Below, piece after piece: positions 1 to 7,413 of a DNA stretch of 64,000 nt (positions are counted from its first letter, which is position 1; each line of letters begins with the position of its first letter). Under the pieces are notes generated by a model. It did no database searches, was not told where the DNA came from, and saw nothing but the letters and a program-made list of their open reading frames with translations. The position numbers were made by a program, and so were the translations under genes. The stretch is from Pedobacter sandarakinus. GTDB taxonomy: Bacteria; Bacteroidota; Bacteroidia; Sphingobacteriales; Sphingobacteriaceae. Location: NCBI RefSeq assembly GCF_026240095.1, contig NZ_JAPIVG010000001.1:1054001-1118000 (forward strand), read 5' to 3'.

Positions 1-239
1 TTTACATTTTTAATTGCATGATCTAACTCTGCGTAGATAAAGTATAATTCGGTGACAGCAGTTTCAAACTTACTTTTCCGCAAGTCTTTCTCTAATGCCG
101 CAAATATTTCCTCTTCGGCTGCAACTAAAACATGCTTCAGTTTTTTTAATTTACCTGCACGGATTTTAGCATCGGTTTCACGCAAGGTAAACTGATGTTG
201 CTGTTGTAAGTTGAAAACAGATTTTATCGTATTTTCCAT
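1..239 (-). CDS. Aldehyde dehydrogenase family protein (N-terminal fragment, runs off window)
   Basis: Reverse-strand reading from the ATG at 237-239 gives 79 codons beginning MENTIKSVFNLQQQH and continuing past base 1. The pattern of an R..KL..L...L region, then E.I..AL..DLRKS..E, then a tyrosine-rich helix before the cut is the N-terminal helical part of class 3-type aldehyde dehydrogenases, which oxidise fatty or aromatic aldehydes with NAD(P). The catalytic Cys and Glu lie outside the window, so activity cannot be judged. It is divergent from the secreted FAD-type gene at 385, with about 145 bases between the start codons. Family assignment rests only on the N-terminal pattern. Confidence 0.72.
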   Translation of the reverse strand, partial: MENTIKSVFNLQQQHQFTLRETDAKIRAGKLKKLKHVLVAAEEEIFAALEKDLRKSKFETAVTELYFIYAELDHAIKNV

Positions 240-384
240 GTCAATTTATTTGCCAACCGTAACAGTCTCACTGGCGATCAGAAAACCCGGCTGGGTTGTG
301 GCATTTAAATTTAGTTAAAATACGCTCAATTCATTAAAAATTCATTGAATTAAAGCATATTGCAATTTATTTTAACTTACAGTG

Positions 385-1572
385 ATGAAGAAATTGTTTT
401 TAGTTTTCGCATTCTTAATTCCATCGATTATTTATGCCCAAACCATTAAAACAGATGTATTGGTTATTGGGAACTCAGCGGCCGCTTTTTCGGCAGGTAT
501 GCAGGCTTCAGAATCGGGTGTAAAATGTATTGTATTAACACAGGGTGATGGATTTGATATACCAAATATTGAGCAACTGCCCAAAACCGGCCTGCAGAAA
601 ATTTTTGATAAGCGAGCTCGGAAAGCATTGAAACTTTCAGATAGTGCAGCGCTACCAAATATGAATAAACAGGTGCTTAATGCCGTTGTTAAAAAATGGT
701 CAGACAGCTCCAAGCTTTTCAATGTAATCAATAACGCAAATTACGAGGAAATCAAGCGTTCTGGCAGTGGCTGGGAGGCAAGGCTAACTAAAGACAAGAG
801 TATTAAAGCAAAAGTACTGATCATTACCGGGCAGTCTGCAAAAATACTTGCTGCATTGAAAACAACAACGTTGAATGCCGCTAAAAGTAGTCTGCTAAAT
901 TACGATGAAAACTCCTATCGTACCAGTATTGCGGGGATAGCTGGAACTACCAATTTTCTGTCTATGTACAACTTATTAATTCCCGACCAGGAGAATTTCT
1001 TGTATGTTAATGCTCAGGATTACGAAATTGGGCAGGCAGCAGGTGCTACTGCAGCTTATGCAGCATTTTTCGATACAAAAACCAGTCTATCTAACCTTAA
1101 GCGCATTCAAGGTGAATTATTGAGCTATAAATTGCCTTTGGTGCCTTTTCAGGATGTAAACCTGGCAGATTCGAATTGGCTTGCTATCCAGAAGATTGGT
1201 AACACTGGTTTACTAAAAGGAGACGTAAAAGATGGTAAATTGTTCTTTAATCCGGCACAGGCCGTAAGTTACAATGAGATAAAACAACCTATAAAAGACT
1301 ATTACTATAAGGCACAAATCTGGTTTGATGATCATCAAAATGTTCCGATCAATTTGGAAAATACCATTTCTTTGGTTTCCTACGTGGGCAATAAAGCGAT
1401 AGATGCTACACGGCTGGAATTGGAAAAGAAATGGAAGAAAAATTATGGGTTTTCTACAAGCTTCGATTTAAAACGCGTGTTAAGCCGCAGAGAATTTGCC
1501 GTAATCATCAATGAATATTTGAAGCCTTTTGACGTAGTGAATGTTGATAAAAGCGGCAAAGTAATTCGTTAG
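385..1572 (+). CDS. Secreted FAD-dependent oxidoreductase-like protein with degenerate nucleotide-binding motif
   Basis: The ATG at 385 is chosen over the GTG just before it, because it starts a clean signal peptide (MKKLFLVFAF ... IIYAQ, cleavage near residue 19). The mature protein opens with a beta strand and turn, DVLVIGNSAAAFSAG (residues 24-38), in the position of the Rossmann FAD-binding fold of the PF12831-type FAD-dependent oxidoreductases. The usual GxGxxG/A glycines are replaced: residues 29-34 read GNSAAA, so only the first glycine remains. About 395 residues, shorter than many family members. No redox partner or sugar-utilisation cluster is adjacent. It may be a diverged or cofactor-less relative; the substrate is unknown. 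Confidence 0.6.
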   Translation: MKKLFLVFAFLIPSIIYAQTIKTDVLVIGNSAAAFSAGMQASESGVKCIVLTQGDGFDIPNIEQLPKTGLQKIFDKRARKALKLSDSAALPNMNKQVLNAVVKKWSDSSKLFNVINNANYEEIKRSGSGWEARLTKDKSIKAKVLIITGQSAKILAALKTTTLNAAKSSLLNYDENSYRTSIAGIAGTTNFLSMYNLLIPDQENFLYVNAQDYEIGQAAGATAAYAAFFDTKTSLSNLKRIQGELLSYKLPLVPFQDVNLADSNWLAIQKIGNTGLLKGDVKDGKLFFNPAQAVSYNEIKQPIKDYYYKAQIWFDDHQNVPINLENTISLVSYVGNKAIDATRLELEKKWKKNYGFSTSFDLKRVLSRREFAVIINEYLKPFDVVNVDKSGKVIR

Positions 1573-1733
1573 ATTTATAATTACAATTAGCCTCTCAATA
1601 GGAAGTTGCGATAGCTATTAAAGTTTATTTGTCACTTAAATTGCTTTCTGGAAGAATATCAGTTGTAACATTTCCATTTCCTACGCCTTTTAGTTTATGC
1701 ATTAACTAAATTGCAGCAAACAAACTCATTTTC

Positions 1734-4112
1734 ATGAAGAAATATTTACTTTTCCTTTTGCTCTGCACAGGCGAATATGCCTTTGCGCAACAATTAGAAC
1801 CCCTTACGGTTGAAAAGATTATGCGTGATCCGAAATGGATGGGCAGCTCGCCCGCAAATTTCCGATGGACGGCTGACAGTAAAACCTTGTACTTCGACTG
1901 GAACCCAGAAAATAAAGCCAAAGAATCACTATATAAAGTTACGCAAGGCGCAAATAAGCCCCTAAAGGCCGTTGATAAAGAAGACAAAAAGTTGCTAAGT
2001 GTAAACTATGTATATAATGCCGATAAGTCTGCCGGGCTTATGGAGAAAAGCGGCGATATCTACCTGCAAAACTTTAAAACTAATAAATCTACCAGGCTTA
2101 CCAATACGCTAGAACGAGAGAGCAATCCGATTTTTTTAGGTAATGGCGACGTTGTTTACCAGTTAGCCGATAACCTTTTTCAGCTCAATTTAAAAACTGC
2201 CGAAACGAAGCAGATTACAAATTTTGTGAAAGGAAAAGGTGCGGGACGGACATCTGGTGGTGCTGTTTCTGAGCAAGACAATTGGTTAAAAGCGCAGCAA
2301 ACGGATCTTTTCGATATCATAAAAAAAAGAAATACAGAAACACGCGGCGGCGAGCGACGAGGAAGGTTTAATGCCGCTGCCAGCGATGCTAAACCATTAA
2401 AGCCTTTGTACACCGATGATAGATTCTTGAATAGCGTAGCAATTAGTCCGGATGGACGTTTTGTAACCTACAAACTTACGGCACCAGCTCAAAACAACCA
2501 CAACACAATTGTACCAAATTATGTTACCGCTTCTGGTTATACTGAAGATATTCCCGGTAGAACAAAGGTTGGTGAACGGGAAAACGTTGCCCAGGGATTT
2601 GTTTATGACACCCAAAAAGATTCTTTATATGCTATTCAAACGGCTTCTATTCCGGGAATAAAAGATCTTCCGGCATTCTATAATGATTACCCAAAAGCTT
2701 TAGACACCCTGAAAAAGAAGAATGCAGACAGGTTGGTTAACTTTTTTGGTCCCGTGTGGAATGAAAATGGTTCCACGGGGATTATGGTGGCTACTTCTGC
2801 CGATAACAAAGACCGTTGGATTTTAAAGCTGGATGCAACCACCGGTAAATTTACGCTTGTAGATCGGCAACATGATGAAGCCTGGATTGGCGGCCCAGGA
2901 ATCAGCGGGTTCTTTCAGGGCAGCACCGGGTGGATTGACAATAACCATTTCTACTATCAAAGTGAGGCCACAGGTTATTCCCACCTATACGTAGCCGATA
3001 TTAAAACTGGAGAGAAAAAGCAACTTACCACCGGTAACTGGGAAGTACAGTCGGTTCAGCTTTCTAAAGATAAGAGCGTATTTTACCTCAAAACCAATAA
3101 AGAGCATCCGGGTATAACCAATCTCTTCAAAATTAATGTAAATGGTGGTGCGCTGGTGCAAATCACCAACATGAAAGGCTTAAATGATTTCACCTTATCA
3201 CCAGATGAAAAAAATATTGCCATTAGTTATTCGTATTTAAACAAACCTGGCGAATTATATCTACAAGCCAATAAGGTCGGTGCTAAAGCTGTTAAGGTAA
3301 CTCAATCTACCACAACAGAATTTAACAGCTACAAATGGCGTGAGCCGGATATGGTTTCGTTTAAAAATAGATATGGTGCAGATGTATATGCCCGGGTTTA
3401 CAAGTCTGAAAACCCACATCCAAACCATCCTGCAGTTGTATTTGTACACGGCGCCGGTTATTTGCAAAATGTTCATTTTGGTTGGAGCACTTATTTCCGT
3501 GAGTACATGTTTAATAATTTGCTAGCTGATAACGGGTATACCGTGATTGACATTGATTACACAGGAAGCTCTGGTTATGGTAGAGACCACAGAACTGGAA
3601 TTTATCGCCATATGGGCGGAAAAGATCTAACCGACCAGGTGGATGGCGTTAAGTTTTTGGTAGAAAAATATGGTGTTAATCCTAAACATGTAGGTTTGTA
3701 CGGAGGTTCTTATGGCGGTTTTATTACCTTAATGGCGATGTTTAATGAGGCTGATGTTTTTGCTAGCGGTGCGGCATTGCGTTCGGTTACCGATTGGGCA
3801 CATTATAACCATGGTTATACCTCTAATATTCTTAATGAGCCTTTTAACGACCCGATTGCATATAAGCAAAGTTCGCCAATTTATTTTGCCGATAAACTCA
3901 AAGGCAAATTACTTATGGCACACGGAATGGTTGATGTAAATGTGCATTTCCAGGATATTGTGCGCCTTACACAGCGTTTTATAGAACTAGGGAAAAACAA
4001 TTGGGAGTTGGCGGTTTACCCCGTGGAGGACCATGGCTTTGTTGAGCCAAGTAGCTGGACGGACGAATATAAACGCATATTTAAGCTATACGAAACTACA
4101 TTAAAGAAATAG
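1734..4112 (+). CDS. Secreted S9 family (dipeptidyl peptidase IV-like) serine peptidase
   Basis: 792 residues: signal peptide ending at FAQ (about residue 19), an N-terminal seven/eight-bladed beta-propeller region (about 40-520) and a C-terminal alpha/beta-hydrolase domain (about 540-792). The nucleophile motif GGSYGG places Ser659; Asp734 (MVDVNVHF) and His767 (EDHGF) complete the Ser-Asp-His triad seen in prolyl oligopeptidases. The hydrolase part also carries the HGAGY oxyanion region. Known family members remove N-terminal dipeptides or cleave short oligopeptides, here probably in the periplasm. Transcribed alone: 161 bases separate it from the upstream gene and a 540-base gap follows. 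The length is normal for bacterial DPP IV homologues and all catalytic residues are present. Confidence 0.93.
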   Translation: MKKYLLFLLLCTGEYAFAQQLEPLTVEKIMRDPKWMGSSPANFRWTADSKTLYFDWNPENKAKESLYKVTQGANKPLKAVDKEDKKLLSVNYVYNADKSAGLMEKSGDIYLQNFKTNKSTRLTNTLERESNPIFLGNGDVVYQLADNLFQLNLKTAETKQITNFVKGKGAGRTSGGAVSEQDNWLKAQQTDLFDIIKKRNTETRGGERRGRFNAAASDAKPLKPLYTDDRFLNSVAISPDGRFVTYKLTAPAQNNHNTIVPNYVTASGYTEDIPGRTKVGERENVAQGFVYDTQKDSLYAIQTASIPGIKDLPAFYNDYPKALDTLKKKNADRLVNFFGPVWNENGSTGIMVATSADNKDRWILKLDATTGKFTLVDRQHDEAWIGGPGISGFFQGSTGWIDNNHFYYQSEATGYSHLYVADIKTGEKKQLTTGNWEVQSVQLSKDKSVFYLKTNKEHPGITNLFKINVNGGALVQITNMKGLNDFTLSPDEKNIAISYSYLNKPGELYLQANKVGAKAVKVTQSTTTEFNSYKWREPDMVSFKNRYGADVYARVYKSENPHPNHPAVVFVHGAGYLQNVHFGWSTYFREYMFNNLLADNGYTVIDIDYTGSSGYGRDHRTGIYRHMGGKDLTDQVDGVKFLVEKYGVNPKHVGLYGGSYGGFITLMAMFNEADVFASGAALRSVTDWAHYNHGYTSNILNEPFNDPIAYKQSSPIYFADKLKGKLLMAHGMVDVNVHFQDIVRLTQRFIELGKNNWELAVYPVEDHGFVEPSSWTDEYKRIFKLYETTLKK

Positions 4113-4170
4113 CCGCTAATATGGTTTCATCTGTATAGTTCAATTCATCAGATTTGGGTATTATCAGCCT

Positions 4171-4208
4171 GAGCTTGTCGCACGGCCTTCAAAGTCTCCG
4201 ACAAGCTC
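4171..4208. repeat. REP-like inverted repeat (GAGCTTGTCG / CGACAAGCTC)
   Basis: The two 10-bp arms are perfectly complementary and separated by 18 bases. There is no downstream T run on either strand, so intrinsic termination is unlikely. It lies between the S9 peptidase stop and the peroxiredoxin promoter. Whether it is multi-copy in the genome cannot be seen from this window. Confidence 0.5.
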
Positions 4209-4594
4209 AATGTGGCTTAACACATCTTTTAACTCGCTTTTGAAAAGCAACCTAGTTGAGTTGCAACTTAAAAGTAAGTCTTAAACTAGTCGGATCTCGT
4301 TTACGCGATAATTTTGTCTGTACAACAGGTATGGGTAAAATAAACCCGACAAGAGCGAAAATACTTTTGTAGCACATCCTTATTTATTAGCAATGCTTTT
4401 ACGGGTTTGCCACCAACTTCCAAGCTCTGCAAAAAAGTATTCAAAAGATTGCAGCGTATGGCGGGACTGGACGCCGCCAAGCGGAACTTCAGTACGTTTT
4501 CTTGAAGATAGCTAACGGTGATATTGCGCAAAATGATTATAGTTTTTAACTATATCGTTATCGACAAATACGATTAACAATTAGTTAGTGTGGG

Positions 4595-4624
4595 TTGATA
4601 AAGCATTGATTTAGCCTTACCTTG
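4595..4624 (+). promoter_or_regulatory. Probable promoter of the peroxiredoxin-thioredoxin operon
   Basis: TTG at 4595-4597, then 20 bases, then TACCTTG at 4618-4624, one base short of the TAnnTTTG -7 consensus of Bacteroidota. The same TACCTTG form appears in front of the cold shock gene. The predicted start of transcription is about 25 bases before the ATG at 4654. Confidence 0.4.
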
Positions 4625-4653
4625 TGCACCACAAAATCAAAAGACAAAAAATT

Positions 4654-5286
4654 ATGGCAATAGTAGGTAAAAAATTCCCAAGTGTAAGTATTGATGCAAT
4701 GTCTGACATAGGCGATGACATGAAGATCAATGTATTTGAAGAGGCTGTAAACAAGAATAGCAAAGTGTTATTATTCTGGTATCCAAAAGATTTTACTTTC
4801 GTTTGCCCCACAGAATTACATGCTTTCCAGGCCGCATTGCCTGAGTTTGAGCAAAGAAATACCATCGTTATTGGTGCATCTTGTGATACAAATGAGGTAC
4901 ATTTTGCTTGGTTAAACACACCCAAAGATAATGGTGGTATTGAAGGTGTTACATATCCAATCTTGGCTGACACACATAGACAATTATCTGGAATATTAGA
5001 TATTTTAGACCAGGAAGTTAGTTACGATGAGGAAGGAAATGAATCATTCTCTGGTTCTAATGTGTCTTTCAGAGCAACATATTTAATTGATGAAACCGGC
5101 AAAGTTTTTCACGAAAGTGTTAACGACATGCCAGTTGGTAGAAATGTTAAAGAGTATTTGCGTTTAATTGATGCATATGCACACGTTCAAAAACATGGTG
5201 AGGTTTGTCCGGCAAACTGGGAAGAGGGAAAAGAGGCAATGAATGCAAACAGAACTGGTGTAGCTGAATACTTAGCCGCTAATTAA
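4654..5286 (+). CDS. Typical 2-Cys peroxiredoxin (AhpC/Prx1 class)
   Basis: 210 residues from the ATG at 4654; the frame extends upstream, but MAIVGKKFPSVSIDA is the normal family start and fits the promoter. The peroxidatic cysteine is Cys51 in DFTFVCPTEL and the resolving cysteine is Cys185 in GEVCPANW, so the protein is a disulfide-linked 2-Cys peroxidase that reduces hydrogen peroxide and organic hydroperoxides in the cytoplasm. The thioredoxin 12 bases downstream is the obvious reductant, and the two are probably co-transcribed. No regulator gene (OxyR-type) is adjacent. The length and both active-site motifs are typical. Confidence 0.95.
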   Translation: MAIVGKKFPSVSIDAMSDIGDDMKINVFEEAVNKNSKVLLFWYPKDFTFVCPTELHAFQAALPEFEQRNTIVIGASCDTNEVHFAWLNTPKDNGGIEGVTYPILADTHRQLSGILDILDQEVSYDEEGNESFSGSNVSFRATYLIDETGKVFHESVNDMPVGRNVKEYLRLIDAYAHVQKHGEVCPANWEEGKEAMNANRTGVAEYLAAN

Positions 5287-5298
5287 TTTAATATAGCT

Positions 5299-5607
5299 AT
5301 GTTTTTAGAGTTAACAGAGGATAATCTTCAGCAATATTTAGCAGACAACACAAAGGTTATGGTGCAATATGCAGCATCGTGGTGTGGTAACTGCCGTATT
5401 ATGAAGCCTAAATTTAAAAAATTGGCAGCGGAAAATGAAGACGTTGCTTTCCTGATCGTGGATGCTGAAAAGTTTCCAGGTTCGAGGAAATTTGCCAACG
5501 TGGATAACTTGCCAACTTTTGCGGCATTTGAAGGTGGTAACTTGGTTGACCAAGTGCAGACTAACAAAGCAGAAGGGTTAATTGAACTTTTTAATAAAAT
5601 TAAATAA
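5299..5607 (+). CDS. Thioredoxin family protein (CGNC active site)
   Basis: 102 residues, a single thioredoxin fold without signal peptide, so cytoplasmic. The active site is W-C-G-N-C (Cys29, Cys32) instead of the canonical CGPC; the cis-proline is in NLPTFAAF. Replacement of the proline between the cysteines is expected to shift the redox potential relative to classical thioredoxin. It sits 12 bases after the 2-Cys peroxiredoxin and overlaps the next gene by one base (TAATG), which supports a three-gene peroxide-defence operon in which this protein recycles the peroxiredoxin. The partnership is inferred from context. Confidence 0.92.
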   Translation: MFLELTEDNLQQYLADNTKVMVQYAASWCGNCRIMKPKFKKLAAENEDVAFLIVDAEKFPGSRKFANVDNLPTFAAFEGGNLVDQVQTNKAEGLIELFNKIK

Positions 5608-5855
5608 TGAAAATTCCTGTTATAAGACAATTGTTCCAAAACACAACGCCAGCACAGTTAGAAGCTACGCTCGAAGTGTTAGAAGCATTTTGTGAGTTTA
5701 GGGGTGTGAGCGAGCACGAAGTAGATGTGGCGGGCGAGATGATTACCAATATTTGCGGAGCGCTGGAAGTGCACCAGATGGTAAGCGACGGAGCTGTTGA
5801 GAAAGATGCACTCAATGCATTTGGACAAAAAGTGATGGGATCAATTGATCGATAA
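5607..5855 (+). CDS. Small conserved protein of the peroxiredoxin-thioredoxin operon
   Basis: 82 residues, acidic and mostly helical, with no signal peptide or membrane segment. The ATG shares a base with the thioredoxin stop codon (TAATG), indicating translational coupling. It has two cysteines (Cys29 in AFCEF, Cys50 in NICGA) but no CxxC. I do not recognise a characterised family; it may be one of the small DUF6952-like proteins found beside thioredoxins in Bacteroidota (weak recollection). The context suggests a role in thiol or peroxide metabolism, but no activity can be assigned. A strong terminator follows within 30 bases, so it ends the operon. Confidence 0.8.
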   Translation: MKIPVIRQLFQNTTPAQLEATLEVLEAFCEFRGVSEHEVDVAGEMITNICGALEVHQMVSDGAVEKDALNAFGQKVMGSIDR

Positions 5856-5883
5856 TTAGTAAAATCATCCGTATTGACAGAGG

Positions 5884-5914
5884 CCCCTTGTGATTTTATT
5901 GCAAGGGGTTTTTT
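5884..5914 (+). terminator. Intrinsic terminator of the peroxiredoxin operon
   Basis: CCCCTTG at 5884-5890 pairs with CAAGGGG at 5902-5908 around an 11-base loop and is followed by TTTTTT. It lies about 30 bases after the last stop codon of the operon. Confidence 0.85.
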
Positions 5915-5974
5915 GTGCTAAAAAGTTGGATAGGGTCTATCAAGTTTAGTGATGGCAATTATTTAAAAGTTGAT

Positions 5975-6011
5975 AAAAAAGAAATGCCTTTGGGAACCAC
6001 TCCAAAGGCAT
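5975..6011 (-). terminator. Intrinsic terminator of the candidate small RNA
   Basis: Reading the minus strand, ATGCCTTTGG (6011-6002) pairs with CCAAAGGCAT (5993-5984), followed by TTCTTTTTT. On the plus strand the same hairpin is preceded by A and followed by mixed sequence, so the polarity is minus. Confidence 0.65.
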
Positions 6012-6144
6012 AATCAACCTAAACCTCAAACTAAACTATGAAAAAATCTCTTGCCTAAATGGCGATATATTATTATCCTGATGAAAGGACTTTGTTTCTA
6101 TTTCTTCCGCTGAAAAAAACAATATTTGTTTCTCTTTTTGGTGG
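5975..6144 (-). ncRNA. Candidate small RNA with its own promoter and terminator
   Basis: On the minus strand a consensus -7 box TACCTTTG (6147-6154) is followed about 170 bases later by a 10-bp perfect hairpin (arms 6002-6011 and 5984-5993) and a T-rich tract at 5975-5983. The stretch between contains no credible reading frame. The upstream ABC ATPase gene ends at 6256, before the promoter, so this looks like an independent transcript and not just a 3' untranslated region. The 5' A-rich end (CAAAAAGAGAAAC) could pair imperfectly with the 3' U-rich tail. No RNA family is recognised by eye. The promoter and terminator are seen in the sequence; the RNA itself is inferred. Confidence 0.5.
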
Positions 6145-6146
6145 TG

Positions 6147-6176
6147 CAAAGGTAATAACTATCTGTTAAATATAAA
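6147..6176 (-). promoter_or_regulatory. Promoter of the candidate small RNA
   Basis: TACCTTTG (minus strand, 6154-6147) matches the TAnnTTTG -7 consensus exactly. At 18 bases further upstream there is TTTA (6176-6173), one mismatch from the -33 TTTG. The predicted start of transcription is near 6144. Confidence 0.55.
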
Positions 6177-6255
6177 GTATTTATTTGAAAATATTTTTTT
6201 AATACATTTTCGTGACAATGTATGGCTGATTGTATGAAATTGACTCATGATCAAC

Positions 6256-6870
6256 TTACTTATAGTCAGAGATTTGGACATGAGATGTGCAGAACTCATA
6301 TTCTTGGATTTGGTTGGAACCAATTATGGTAAGTCGATCATGAGTATACTTTTCAATCAATTCTTGATACCAGTTTACCCCTTGAACGTCCAGATTGCTG
6401 GTGGGTTCATCTAAAAAAAGGATTGGGGAATTGGAACAGCAGGCCAATGCAAGTTTAGTTCGTTGCTTCATTCCTGAAGAAAAATATTTAATTTCTTTGT
6501 TGGCAGATTTTTCAAGTCCGAGAATGGATATTAAAGATTTTGAATCTACCCCAGGTGCAAAGCCCTTAAATTTAAAATGAAAATGGATGAGTTCTTTTAA
6601 GGTGAATGTTTCAACCAACTCTAAGTATGGCGCTGCTAGACTAACGTATTTATATATTTCCTCTACAGGGATATCTTTTTCATTGTGAAAAGAAATATTC
6701 CCTTCTGATGGAGAAAGGCTGCCCGTTAATACACTAAGTAGCGTAGACTTTCCAGAGCCATTCGGACCCAGGATTGCATAGCTGTTGCCAGATATAAATT
6801 CGGCGCTTAAGTTTCTGAAGATCCATTCCTTATTAAACCTGCGGCCGATATCGTTCAATACAATCTTCAT
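6256..6870 (-). CDS. ABC transporter ATP-binding protein (stand-alone, CcmA-like)
   Basis: 204 residues. Walker A GPNGSGKST is at residues 35-43, the signature loop reads YFSSGMKQR and Walker B is ILFLDEPTSNLD, so the nucleotide-binding domain is complete. It is at the short end for ABC ATPases, similar to CcmA-type exporters subunits. No permease lies beside it, so the transported substrate and the partner are unknown; the membrane subunit must be encoded elsewhere. It follows the GNAT gene by 26 bases and could be read from the same message. A heme-export (CcmA) or general ABC-2 role is possible; neither can be shown from sequence here. Confidence 0.88.
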   Translation of the reverse strand: MKIVLNDIGRRFNKEWIFRNLSAEFISGNSYAILGPNGSGKSTLLSVLTGSLSPSEGNISFHNEKDIPVEEIYKYVSLAAPYLELVETFTLKELIHFHFKFKGFAPGVDSKSLISILGLEKSANKEIKYFSSGMKQRTKLALACCSNSPILFLDEPTSNLDVQGVNWYQELIEKYTHDRLTIIGSNQIQEYEFCTSHVQISDYK

Positions 6871-6896
6871 CTCTATGTATTAGTCCTTAGGCCAGA

Positions 6897-7367
6897 TTAT
6901 GCTAATGTAGGCAACGATTTTGCCATACATACACTGTTTGTTACACCGATATATTGCCCATAGTTTGGCGTGATTTGATAACCTATTTTCTGGTAAAGGG
7001 ATATGGCTTCAGGTTGTTTATTCCCAGTTTCTAAAACTGCCCGATTAAAATTAAGCGCTTTCGCCCAGTTTTCAAGCGCTGCAAGCACCTTTGCTGCAAT
7101 TCCTTGTTTACGGTAGTTTGGTAGTACAAACATGCGCTTAATTTCAACGGTATCAGCTGCGAAAGGTTTAAATGCACCACATGCAACTGGTGTATCACCA
7201 TCGTATGCGACGATCACTTCCTTAATAGTTTCTACCTTGTTAAACTGTGAATAAAAAGCATGGTCTTCACCATCCCTTATAGCTAAATCCTGGTCTAGCA
7301 ACACTATCAGTTCTTTAAAGTCGGTGTCTTGGGCATTTGTTCTAACAAGCCTTACTTCACTCATCAT
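6897..7367 (-). CDS. GNAT family N-acetyltransferase
   Basis: 156 residues with the GNAT fold: the central strand VEIKRMFVLPNYRKQGIA contains the RxxGxxA-like acetyl-CoA pyrophosphate loop (RKQGIAAKVL), and the C-terminal half has the ETGNKQPEAISLYQKIGY motif common to small-molecule acetyltransferases. There is no signal peptide. The acceptor is unknown. The start codon is a double ATG (7367 and 7364); either is possible. Its stop lies 26 bases before the ABC ATPase start, and lpxA ends 46 bases upstream, so it may be the tail of the lipid A transcript without functional connection. Confidence 0.9.
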   Translation of the reverse strand: MMSEVRLVRTNAQDTDFKELIVLLDQDLAIRDGEDHAFYSQFNKVETIKEVIVAYDGDTPVACGAFKPFAADTVEIKRMFVLPNYRKQGIAAKVLAALENWAKALNFNRAVLETGNKQPEAISLYQKIGYQITPNYGQYIGVTNSVCMAKSLPTLA

Positions 7368-7413
7368 ATTATTTCTTGGTGTATAGTAATGCGCTTAAAC
7401 ATTTATTTCGAAC

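Larger units (their letters stand above)
4113..4653. other. 540-base gene-free gap with a GC-shifted patch and a 10-bp inverted repeat
   Basis: No convincing gene. A perfect 10-bp inverted repeat (GAGCTTGTCG at 4171-4180, CGACAAGCTC at 4199-4208) has an 18-base loop and no T tract, so it resembles an intergenic palindromic repeat more than a terminator. Bases from about 4375 to 4520 are richer in G+C than their surroundings and keep a 76-codon reverse-strand frame open, without a recognisable protein. The last 60 bases carry the probable peroxiredoxin promoter. Confidence 0.5.

Noticed and set aside
4301..4531. 76-codon reverse-strand frame in the gap before the peroxiredoxin gene
   Set aside because: No signal peptide, domain or promoter, mixed composition, and the patch looks like repeat or decayed DNA; kept only as an intergenic observation.
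6038..6055. Five-codon plus-strand leader peptide (ATG AAA AAA TCT CTT GCC TAA) inside the candidate small RNA region
   Set aside because: No plus-strand gene follows it before the ABC ATPase on the other strand, and the promoter and terminator both point to the minus strand.
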